This document shows, piece after piece, positions 8,528 to 15,755 of a DNA stretch of 64,000 nt; the stretch's first letter is position 1, and each line of letters starts with the position of its first letter. The stretch is from Heliobacteriaceae bacterium (GTDB taxonomy: Bacteria > Bacillota > Desulfitobacteriia > Heliobacteriales > Heliobacteriaceae), in assembly GCA_028707535.1 (NCBI GenBank), contig JAQWAU010000005.1, forward strand, positions 1 to 64,000, given 5' to 3'. Under the pieces are notes generated by a model. That model saw only the letters and a list, made by a program, of their open reading frames with translations. It was not told where the DNA came from and ran no database searches. The translations under genes were made by a program, and so were the position numbers.

Positions 8528-9535
8528 GTGAAAAAAGGAAAAATTTTTAGCGGGATGCGTCCTACCGGGCGGTTGCATATTGGGCACTTAAGTGTGTTAC
8601 AGAACTGGATCCGGCTGCAGCAGGAGTATGATTGTGTTTTTGGGATTGTTGACTGGCATGCTTTGACCACCTCTTTTGAAGATGTCCAAGCCTTGCCGGC
8701 AAACATCCGGGAAAATGCGCTTGATTGGCTTTCAGCCGGCTTAGACCCGGAAAAAAGCCCGATAATGGTGCAATCCCAGGTTAAAGAACATGCTGAATTA
8801 CACCTGCTTTTTTCGATGATGACCCCGGTAAGTTGGCTGGAACGGTGTCCCACTTACAAGGAACAGCTCCACCAATTCGGGATCCAGGGTAAAGAGATTA
8901 ACATGTACGGGTTCTTGGGTTATCCGCTGCTTATGGCTGCCGACATCCTGGTTTATCTGGCTGACTATGTGCCTGTCGGGCAGGACCAATTACCCCATAT
9001 TGAGATTTGCCGGGAAGTGGCCCGCCGGTTTAATTTCTTGTATCAGGTCGATCTGTTCCCGGAGCCGCAGGCCTTGTTATCCCAAGTTCCTTTGCTGCCC
9101 GGGGTGGACAACCGGAAAATGAGTAAATCCTACGGCAACGATATTCCCCTGGCGGCGACAACGGCTGAGATTCAAGAAAAAGTCCGGATGATGATCACCG
9201 ATCCGGCCCGGGTGCGCAAGACCGACCCTGGACATCCGGAAGTTTGTGTTGTGCATACGTACCAGCAGATTTATAATCAGGCGGAAGTGGCCGATATTGA
9301 GGAACGTTGCCGGACCGCCGGCATGGGTTGTGTAGCTTGTAAAAAACGGTTGGCCGCCAAGCTGGAAGAGTTGTTGGCCCCGATCCGGGAACGGCGGGAG
9401 CAGTTGTTGGCCCGGCCGGGCCAGGTGGAAGAAATTCTGGCTGCCGGTTCCCGGCAGGCCCGGGTCCGGGCGGAGGCCACCCTGGGACAGGTCAGGGAGG
9501 CGATGAGGGTCAAAGGTGTGTTGGACGGGAAATGA
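8528..9535 (+). CDS. trpS: Tryptophanyl-tRNA synthetase
   Basis: Class I aminoacyl-tRNA synthetase charging tRNA-Trp. LHIGHL is the HIGH signature near the N-terminus and KMSKSYGN the KMSKS loop at about residue 197. PVGQDQLPHIE and the C-terminal helical part fit bacterial TrpRS; 335 residues is normal. The start GTG 8528 is 10 nt after GGGAGGAG. The TGA stop overlaps the scpA ATG (ATGA). No T-box leader is seen upstream, so synthetase control by uncharged tRNA is unlikely here. Confidence 0.97.
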   Translation: MKKGKIFSGMRPTGRLHIGHLSVLQNWIRLQQEYDCVFGIVDWHALTTSFEDVQALPANIRENALDWLSAGLDPEKSPIMVQSQVKEHAELHLLFSMMTPVSWLERCPTYKEQLHQFGIQGKEINMYGFLGYPLLMAADILVYLADYVPVGQDQLPHIEICREVARRFNFLYQVDLFPEPQALLSQVPLLPGVDNRKMSKSYGNDIPLAATTAEIQEKVRMMITDPARVRKTDPGHPEVCVVHTYQQIYNQAEVADIEERCRTAGMGCVACKKRLAAKLEELLAPIRERREQLLARPGQVEEILAAGSRQARVRAEATLGQVREAMRVKGVLDGK

Positions 9536-10287
9536 ACACCTATCAGGTCAAGTTGCCGGTTTTTGAGGGACCTTTTGACCTCTTGTTTCATTTAATCGAG
9601 AAAAACGAAATTGATATTTACGATATTCCGATTGCTTTAATCACGGAAGAATATTTGGCTTATCTGAAACAGATGCAGGAGTTGGACTTAGAATTGGCCA
9701 GCTCCTTTCTTGTCATGGCGGCCGAACTGTTGGCGATTAAGGCCAGGTTGCTTTTGCCCGGTTCCCCGGTTACCGGGAGCACAACCGGACAATTACCGGA
9801 AGAAGACCCGCGGCTGGAACTGGTTGACCGGCTGGTCGAGTACCGCCGGTGTAAAATGGTGAGTCAAATCTTAAAGGAGCTGGCAAGCGAACAAAGCTTG
9901 CATTATTCCCGGGGTTTGGATCCTACTGTCTTGGCCGGTTTTTTGGGTGATAAAAAACCCTTGACCGGGATCGAGTTGGGAGACTTGCTGGCTGCCTGGC
10001 GGCAGGTCTGCAACCGGGAAGGGCCGGCTGACCCCGTCCAAGCGATCCCTAGGGAAGAGCTTTCCGTGCAAGGACGGATTGAGGAATTGCTTAACTTGTT
10101 CGCGGGGCACCGGACCGGGGCCTTGCTATCCTTTAAAGCCTTGTTTACCCCTGGGGCCGGCCGGGGGGAATTGGTGGTTACTTTTATTGCCGTGTTGGAG
10201 CTGGTCCGGCAACAAAAGGTGCGGTTACGGCAAGCAGAAACCTTGGGTGAAATTTTTCTTGTGCCTACCGGGGGGGAAAGGGCTTGA
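9532..10287 (+). CDS. scpA: Segregation and condensation protein A (kleisin)
   Basis: Kleisin subunit of the SMC-ScpAB condensin that organises and segregates the chromosome. The N-terminal pattern FEGPFDLLFHLIEKNEIDIYD and ASSFLVMAAELLAIKARLLLP is typical of ScpA, and the C-terminal winged helix region (about 170-250) would contact the SMC head. Length 251 aa fits. The ATG overlaps the trpS stop and the end overlaps scpB, so the three genes are tightly coupled. Confidence 0.96.
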   Translation: MNTYQVKLPVFEGPFDLLFHLIEKNEIDIYDIPIALITEEYLAYLKQMQELDLELASSFLVMAAELLAIKARLLLPGSPVTGSTTGQLPEEDPRLELVDRLVEYRRCKMVSQILKELASEQSLHYSRGLDPTVLAGFLGDKKPLTGIELGDLLAAWRQVCNREGPADPVQAIPREELSVQGRIEELLNLFAGHRTGALLSFKALFTPGAGRGELVVTFIAVLELVRQQKVRLRQAETLGEIFLVPTGGERA

Positions 10288-10856
10288 GCAAGGTGGTGTT
10301 TTCAGCCGATCTGAGCAGGGTGTTGGAGGCTTTGTTGTTTGTGGCCGATGAACCGGTCCCTTTGGCTGCTTTGGCTGATGCCGCCGGCTTGATGCCGGCT
10401 GCCACGAGGGAAATCTTAGCGGATTTGGCTGACCGGTATGACCGGGAAAACCGGGCTTGGCAGTTGGAGGAAGTTGCCGGTGGTTACCGTCTGGCTACCC
10501 GGCCGGAGTATGCACCATACATCGAGCGGCTGTTGCGGCGTCCCCAACCGGGTTTGTCCGGTGCGGCTTTGGAAACCTTGGCGATTATCGCCTACCAACA
10601 GCCGGTAACCAGATTAGCCATCGAACAGGTGCGCGGGGTAAAGGCGGACCATTGTTTAGCCACTCTTTTGGGTAAGGGTTTAATTAAGGAGGTTGGGCGC
10701 AAGGAAACTTTGGGCCGGCCGATCCTTTACGGAACCACGGAACAATTCTTGCGGCATTTCGGTCTCCGCAGCTTAAAAGAATTGCCCAAAATTGAAGACA
10801 TCTTTGTTCAGGAGGAGCTGCCGTTGTCCCTGGAAGGGGAATTAGCGAACAAGTGA
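10284..10856 (+). CDS. scpB: Segregation and condensation protein B
   Basis: Partner of ScpA in the SMC condensin. The protein shows two winged-helix domains: the first with LEALLFVADEPVPLAALA, the second with ALETLAIIAYQQPVTRLAIEQVRGV and LGRPILYGTTEQFLRHFGL, all characteristic of ScpB. The TTG start overlaps the scpA stop as TTGA. Length 190 aa is normal. Confidence 0.96.
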   Translation: MSKVVFSADLSRVLEALLFVADEPVPLAALADAAGLMPAATREILADLADRYDRENRAWQLEEVAGGYRLATRPEYAPYIERLLRRPQPGLSGAALETLAIIAYQQPVTRLAIEQVRGVKADHCLATLLGKGLIKEVGRKETLGRPILYGTTEQFLRHFGLRSLKELPKIEDIFVQEELPLSLEGELANK

Positions 10857-10867
10857 GGCGAGTTTAG

Positions 10868-12946
10868 TTGCGACCCCTGATTTTTGCCGGTCTGCGTTCA
10901 CGCATGTTGGTCCTGGTGCTACTGGCGGTGTTGCCGGCATTGGGCCTGATTCTACATAATGCTGGGGAACAACGGCGCTTGGCGGGCAGCCAGGCCGAAC
11001 AGGATGTCTTTCGCCTGGTCCGCCTGGCGACGGATAACTACAAACATTTAACGAAAGAAGCCGAACAGTTGCTGGTAATTATGGCGCAGAGCCCTGAGGT
11101 TTGGGCGGATGACCTCACTGGTTACCGGCAAGTTTTGGCCGGATTAACGGCAGATTACCCTAATTACGCCTTTGTGGGCCTGAACAAGGCAGATGGTATG
11201 CTGACGGTTAGTGACTCGGAGGCCTTTCAACCTTTTGCCCGGGTAGCCCGGTATACTTGCCAACAGGCTGTTTTGAGCGGTGGCTTTGCGGGGGGCGGGT
11301 ATGCGGTGGATCCGGCTACCGGCCGGGCTGTGGCCATCTTTAGTTACCCGGTGGTTGTCACCGGTGGCAATTCGGCGGCGGTCCTGTTCACGGCGGTCGA
11401 CTTAAAATGGTTATGCGAATTTGCGGCTGAGGCTGGTATCCACGAGAGTATTGCCTTGGTGCTCGTGGACGAAAACGGCACCATTCTTTCCCATTATCCC
11501 GCGTCGCAATGGGTGGGACAAACCCTACCTGATGCACCAGTTGTCAAGGAAATCCTCAAGCGCCAAACAGAGGATATTTTTGAAAAGGAAGGACTCAATG
11601 GTGAACCTTGTTGTAACGCTTTTTCGCCGTTGCCTGCCGCCCAGGGTACGGTTAAGGCTTACGTCTGCGCCGGGATTCCCACTGCCGTAATCCAAAAGGA
11701 AGTTGACGCCCAGGTGGCCCGCAACCTCCAGCATCTCGGCCTGGTTGCCGGGTTGGTTTTGGTGATTGCCGGGGTGGGCGGGGAGTTGTTCCTGATGCGT
11801 GGGGTTGAGGCTTTGGTAAATGCTACCAAACGTTTGGCGGGTGGGGATTGGCAGACCCGGACGAACGTGCCTTACACAACGGGTGAAATCGGCCAATTGG
11901 CCCGGGCCTTCGATGAGATGGCGGCTACCTTAGAACAGAGTACCCACCGGCTGTTTTCCGTACTGGACGGGTTACCAGGGTTTGTTTATTTGCAGGGGCG
12001 GGATTATACGATCCGTTTTGCTAACCGGTACTTTCGGGAGTGTTTTGGGGATCCCGCCGGACAGCCGTGTTACCGGATTTTTCACCAACAGCAAGAACCC
12101 TGTCCGGTTTGCCCGAATTTCCGGGTGTTTTCGACCAAGTGCTTTCAGACTTGGGAGCGGCAACGGTTTGACGGCCGGGTTTATCAACTTTATAATTATC
12201 CTTTTGAAGATCTTGACGGCTCACTCCTGGTCTTAACTCTCGGGATTGATATTACGGAAAGTAAGCATTTGGCCAAGGAATTAGAGCAGCTTGAACGGCT
12301 GCAACTGGTCGGGAAGCTGGCGGCAGGGATTGGGCACGAAATCCGCAACCCGTTGACTACCGTGCAGGGGTTTTTGCAGCTATTGGGACGAAAACCGGAA
12401 TATCAGGCGGACCGGCCGCATTTTGAGCTGATGATTGAAGAATTGGACCGGGCGAACGAAATTATCGGTGAGTTTTTAACCTTGGCCAGAGACCGGGTTG
12501 TCGACCTTCAGCCCCGGAATTTGAGTGAAATCGTTGAAGCTCTGTTTCCCTTGCTCCAGGCTGATGCCCGAAACCGGCAGCAGGAGGTCAGGCTGAACCT
12601 AGCCGTTGTGCCGGCGGCTTTGTTGGACGAAAAAGAACTACGCCAGCTTTTGCATAATCTGGCCCGCAACGGGCTGGAAGCCATGTCACCCGGAGGTGTT
12701 TTGACCATTTCAACCACTGCAGAAGAAGATGCGGTGACCCTGGCGGTTCAGGACCAAGGCCCGGGAATACCCGTAGAGGTGCTCCCCAATTTAGGGACAC
12801 CCTTTTTTACCACCAAGGAGCAGGGAACCGGTCTGGGGCTATTGGTGTGCTATAATATTGCCGCCAGGCATAATGCGGTGATTAGCGTAAATACCGGGGC
12901 CAAGGGGACTACCTTGATCATCCGGTTTCCCCGGCAAGTTGTATGA
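10868..12946 (+). CDS. Membrane sensor histidine kinase (Cache-HAMP-PAS-HisKA-HATPase)
   Basis: Predicted two-component sensor kinase. A first membrane helix (about 10-27) and a second (about 285-310) flank an extracytoplasmic Cache-like domain. HAMP (ending FDEMAATLEQS), a PAS domain (about 365-475), HisKA with the phosphorylated His in GHEIRNPL, and an ATPase domain with N box LHNLARNGLEAM, G1 DQGPGIP and G2 GTGLGL follow. The PAS domain is odd: it carries a cluster of Cys (CYRIF, PCPVCP, TKCF) that could bind metal or an Fe-S cluster or act as a redox switch. No response regulator gene is adjacent, so the partner is unknown. TTG 10868 is the likely start behind GAGGCGAG. Confidence 0.92.
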   Translation: MRPLIFAGLRSRMLVLVLLAVLPALGLILHNAGEQRRLAGSQAEQDVFRLVRLATDNYKHLTKEAEQLLVIMAQSPEVWADDLTGYRQVLAGLTADYPNYAFVGLNKADGMLTVSDSEAFQPFARVARYTCQQAVLSGGFAGGGYAVDPATGRAVAIFSYPVVVTGGNSAAVLFTAVDLKWLCEFAAEAGIHESIALVLVDENGTILSHYPASQWVGQTLPDAPVVKEILKRQTEDIFEKEGLNGEPCCNAFSPLPAAQGTVKAYVCAGIPTAVIQKEVDAQVARNLQHLGLVAGLVLVIAGVGGELFLMRGVEALVNATKRLAGGDWQTRTNVPYTTGEIGQLARAFDEMAATLEQSTHRLFSVLDGLPGFVYLQGRDYTIRFANRYFRECFGDPAGQPCYRIFHQQQEPCPVCPNFRVFSTKCFQTWERQRFDGRVYQLYNYPFEDLDGSLLVLTLGIDITESKHLAKELEQLERLQLVGKLAAGIGHEIRNPLTTVQGFLQLLGRKPEYQADRPHFELMIEELDRANEIIGEFLTLARDRVVDLQPRNLSEIVEALFPLLQADARNRQQEVRLNLAVVPAALLDEKELRQLLHNLARNGLEAMSPGGVLTISTTAEEDAVTLAVQDQGPGIPVEVLPNLGTPFFTTKEQGTGLGLLVCYNIAARHNAVISVNTGAKGTTLIIRFPRQVV

Positions 12947-12978
12947 AAATTTCGATAATAAAGCAGGGAAAACAGCGG

Positions 12979-13008
12979 TTAGGATGGAATATGAGGGAAA
13001 GTTATACT
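12979..13008 (+). promoter_or_regulatory. Possible promoter for folD
   Basis: TATACT (13003-13008) is a fair -10 box; TTAGGA 18 bp upstream is a weak -35. It lies in the 87-nt gap between the histidine kinase and folD. Confidence 0.3.
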
Positions 13009-13033
13009 ATTGATGAAAAGGAGTGTTCTTTGA

Positions 13034-13891
13034 GTGCCAGCTCAGTACATTGATGGTAAGGCGATTGCGGCCCAGCTACGGGAAGAACTTAAGCAGGAAG
13101 TACAGTCGATCCGGGAAAAAGGCTATGAACCCAAATTGGCGGTGGTGTTAGTCGGTGACGACCCTGCTTCCGTGGTTTATGCCCGTTCAAAAGAAAAGGC
13201 GGCTAAAAACGTGGGGATCGCCTTTGAACTTTGCCACCTACCGGAAAACAGCACGGAAACGGCGGTGTTGGCCTTGATTGACCGGCTAAACCGGGATGAC
13301 ACTGTTCACGGGATTATGGTGGAACTGCCCCTGCCCAAACATATTGCCAAACAAAAAGTGATGGCCGCGGTGGACCCGCTGAAGGATGTCGACGGGATGC
13401 ACCCCTTAAACCGGGGTAACCTGTTGGCCGACCAGCCTGGTTTAGTGCCGGCTACCCCCTTAAGCTGTATTGCCTTGTTGGAGCGGTCAGGGGTGGAAAT
13501 CAGCGGTAAGCGGACAGTGCTGGTCGGCCGGGGGGAAACCGTCGGAAAACCCTTGTTTTTTCTCCTTTTGAAACGCAATGCCACGGTTACCGTTTGTCAT
13601 ACCCGCACCAAGGATTTGGCGGCCGAAGTGCGCCGGGGGGAAATCATCGTGGTTGCCGCCGGGAAAGCCGGGTTGGTGACCAAAGAGATGGTTGCCCCTG
13701 GTGCGGTGGTGATTGATGCCGGCATTAACGAAGGGGAAGACGGTAAGCTGGTCGGTGATGTCCGGACAGCCGAAGTGGCGGAAGTGGCTGGCTTGATTTC
13801 CCCGGTTCCCGGGGGTGTCGGGGCTTGTACGACCGTGTTGATTTTTGCCAATGTGATTAAAGGGTTAAAGCTGCAAAAAGGCCTGGCTTAA
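13034..13891 (+). CDS. folD: Bifunctional methylene-THF dehydrogenase / methenyl-THF cyclohydrolase
   Basis: Interconverts methylene-, methenyl- and formyl-tetrahydrofolate in the cytoplasm, a methyl-branch step of the Wood-Ljungdahl pathway and of general one-carbon supply. YARSKEKAAKNVG contains the active-site Tyr and Lys, DVDGMHPLNRG and PATPLSC bind substrate, and SPVPGGVGACTT is the second FolD signature. The nucleotide motif is VGRGETVGKP rather than the usual VGRSxxVGKP, a small change that might affect NAD(P) preference. GTG 13034 follows AGGAG. A second cyclohydrolase candidate, fchA, is next, 21 nt downstream. Confidence 0.97.
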   Translation: MPAQYIDGKAIAAQLREELKQEVQSIREKGYEPKLAVVLVGDDPASVVYARSKEKAAKNVGIAFELCHLPENSTETAVLALIDRLNRDDTVHGIMVELPLPKHIAKQKVMAAVDPLKDVDGMHPLNRGNLLADQPGLVPATPLSCIALLERSGVEISGKRTVLVGRGETVGKPLFFLLLKRNATVTVCHTRTKDLAAEVRRGEIIVVAAGKAGLVTKEMVAPGAVVIDAGINEGEDGKLVGDVRTAEVAEVAGLISPVPGGVGACTTVLIFANVIKGLKLQKGLA

Positions 13892-13912
13892 GGGAAAGGG
13901 TGGGGATAGAAC

Positions 13913-14545
13913 ATGGGGGATATCTTTGCAAAAGCGTTTCGTGAGGTAATTGCCGTGTCGGCCTCCTCCCAACCTACACCGGGGGGCGGGTCTGTTTCGG
14001 CGATGACCGGTTCGTTTGCGGCGGCGATGGTGGCCATGGTGGCTAATCTGACCGTTGGAAAGGAAAAATTCAAGGATGTGGAGCCGCAAGTTCAGGGGTT
14101 GCTTACCAAAGTCAATGCGGTGATCGGCCGGTTGGAAGACTTGGTCAGGCAGGACATGGCCGCTTTTGCCGCTTATATGGCGGTATTTAAGCTGCCGAAG
14201 GAAACGGCGGAAGAAAAGGCAGCCCGGGCCCAGGCCTTGCAGGATGCGGCTAAGGAAGCTACCGAGGTGCCTTTGGCGATTGCCGAAGCTTGCTTGGCAA
14301 TCTTGCAGGCAGCCGCTGAATTAGCCCCAATCGGCAACAAGATGGCGATTTCCGACGCCGGGGTAGGGGCTTATTTGGCCGAGGCTTCGCTGAAGAGTGC
14401 CTTGCTGAGTGTCGATATCAACCTGCCGGTGATTAAAGATGCCGGTTATGTGGCTGCGGCAACCGCCCGGCGGGATGCCTTGATTGCCGAGGCCGGACAG
14501 CTGAAGGACAAAGCGGTAACCGTGGTAGCGGAAAGGCTGAAATAA
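13913..14545 (+). CDS. fchA: Cyclodeaminase/cyclohydrolase family protein (methenyl-THF cyclohydrolase)
   Basis: All-helical member of the formiminotransferase-cyclodeaminase family, 210 residues. The motif SSQPTPGGGSVSAMTGSFAA is the folate-binding signature and SDAGVGAYLAEASLKSALLSVDIN is the conserved C-terminal part. In acetogens such proteins serve as separate methenyl-THF cyclohydrolases. Position directly after folD supports a role in one-carbon flow; without a histidine degradation operon nearby, formimino-THF cyclodeaminase is the less likely role. ATG 13913 follows AAAGGGTGGGG. Confidence 0.88.
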   Translation: MGDIFAKAFREVIAVSASSQPTPGGGSVSAMTGSFAAAMVAMVANLTVGKEKFKDVEPQVQGLLTKVNAVIGRLEDLVRQDMAAFAAYMAVFKLPKETAEEKAARAQALQDAAKEATEVPLAIAEACLAILQAAAELAPIGNKMAISDAGVGAYLAEASLKSALLSVDINLPVIKDAGYVAAATARRDALIAEAGQLKDKAVTVVAERLK

Positions 14546-14613
14546 GAAATAATTCATAATTATGGGTTTTTGGGGCATGCTATCCCGTTGAAGTGAAGGG
14601 GGTGGCAAGGCCG

Positions 14614-15417
14614 GTGAATTACGATCCGGTGGTTTTGGTGACCCTCGGGGGCGGGCTGTTGTTGCTTGCTCTGGGGGTCTTTTTCGTTTCTGCCCCCCAG
14701 ACATTTCAACTCACTTACCGCAAAAGCGGGCCTAATGACGACTTAAGGATCACCTGGTGTTTTTTCGCGTGGCGATTGCCGCTGGTAAGCATTCCCGTGA
14801 TCAGTGTAAAGTGGCGCCTACTTCCGGCCGTTAGTTACCAGGTGGAGGGCCAAGCCAAAAACCAGCGGCCTTTGTTCCCTTTACTCCGGGACTTTTTCCG
14901 GGAGAGCTGGCCAAAAACGCAGGAATACTTAGGGTATCTGCGGGCTCGCCGCAATGGCATCGCGCTCCGCAGCTTGCGTTGGGAAACTTGCGTTGGTGGT
15001 GGGGATGCCTTGGAAACCGCCCTGCTTGCCGGTCTTGTTTGGGCGGGGAAGAGCAATTTGCTGGCTTATGTGCTCCACTATACAGGCAGCAAAGGACTGC
15101 GGCCCCGGTTGGCGGTGGCGCCTTGGTATAAAGGACCACGCTGGGATATGGAGCTTGATTGTATAGTTACTTTCCGGCCCGGTCATATTATCGTTGGCGG
15201 ACTTTGGCGGTCAGGGGTGCTTCCCCGGTTACTTTTTAGAAGGGGTGATCAAAAAGGTGAACCATCCAATCGAAGCGTTGATGAAAACCGCGATGGAAAG
15301 CATCAGAGAAATGGTCGATGTCAATACCGTAGTCGGCGACGCCGTCCAGGCATCGGACGGCAGCTTGATTATTCCCGTATCCCGCGTAGCGTGCGGTTTC
15401 GCCGCCGGGGGTTCTGA
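14614..15417 (+). CDS. DUF2953 membrane protein with long overlap into ytfJ
   Basis: DUF2953-type protein of sporulating Firmicutes (the ytfI position beside ytfJ), function unknown. One N-terminal membrane helix (VLVTLGGGLLLLALGVFFV) is followed by a basic region and a domain with YTGSKGLRPRLAVAPWYKGP and IVTFRPGHIIVGGLW near its end. GTG 14614 sits 11 nt after AAGGGGGTGG, better than GTG 14593 of the ORF track. The last 53 codons run out of frame through the start of ytfJ and give an Arg/Ser-rich tail. This may be a genuine long overlap or a lost stop codon. Confidence 0.8.
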   Translation: MNYDPVVLVTLGGGLLLLALGVFFVSAPQTFQLTYRKSGPNDDLRITWCFFAWRLPLVSIPVISVKWRLLPAVSYQVEGQAKNQRPLFPLLRDFFRESWPKTQEYLGYLRARRNGIALRSLRWETCVGGGDALETALLAGLVWAGKSNLLAYVLHYTGSKGLRPRLAVAPWYKGPRWDMELDCIVTFRPGHIIVGGLWRSGVLPRLLFRRGDQKGEPSNRSVDENRDGKHQRNGRCQYRSRRRRPGIGRQLDYSRIPRSVRFRRRGF

Positions 15418-15697
15418 GTTCAGCGCCGAGGGCAAAAATGATGGTGATGTTATGTTGCCTTTTGGTGGTGGTAGCGGCGCCGGGGTTTCCGTGCAACCGG
15501 TGGCTTTTTTAGTTGTAAATAACGGCAATGTCCGGTTGTTGCCGGTCGACGGGTCGGCTGTGGCTGACCGGCTAATCGACCTGGCGCCTCAGATCATGGA
15601 CCGCTTGCGGGATGTGTTGGCGGGAGAACCAACCCATCCCCTTGATGACCACGAACAAAGGCCACCGGAAACCGGTAGCTGTTGCCCCCCATTTTAG
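15257..15697 (+). CDS. ytfJ: GerW/YtfJ family sporulation protein
   Basis: Homologue of B. subtilis YtfJ (GerW), a forespore protein needed for proper spore germination. The signature HPIEALMKTAMESIREMVDVNTVVGD is split across conserved positions near the N-terminus, followed by IIPVSRVACGFAAGGSEF and a Gly-rich GGGSGAG. The ORF track begins at 15194, but family members start just before HPIE, so GTG 15257 (behind AGAAGGGG) is chosen, giving 146 aa. The C-terminus ends in a Cys pair (SCCPPF), not typical of the core family. Convergent with the PBP gene, sharing a terminator. Confidence 0.93.
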   Translation: MNHPIEALMKTAMESIREMVDVNTVVGDAVQASDGSLIIPVSRVACGFAAGGSEFSAEGKNDGDVMLPFGGGSGAGVSVQPVAFLVVNNGNVRLLPVDGSAVADRLIDLAPQIMDRLRDVLAGEPTHPLDDHEQRPPETGSCCPPF

Positions 15698-15707
15698 AAA
15701 AAAGAAG

Positions 15708-15742
15708 AAACTCCTACCACATTGCGGGCAGGAGTTTTTTTC
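15708..15742. terminator. Bidirectional terminator between ytfJ and the PBP gene
   Basis: AAACTCCT and AGGAGTTT pair over 8 bp with T-rich sequence on the + side and A-rich sequence on the - side (AAAAAAGAAG), so it can serve both convergent genes. Confidence 0.8.
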
Positions 15743-15755
15743 TTTTTAAAAATGT

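Noticed and set aside
8528-8530. T-box control of trpS or trp genes
   Set aside because: No specifier loop or AGGGTGG-type T-box sequence was found upstream of trpS, trpE or aroF.
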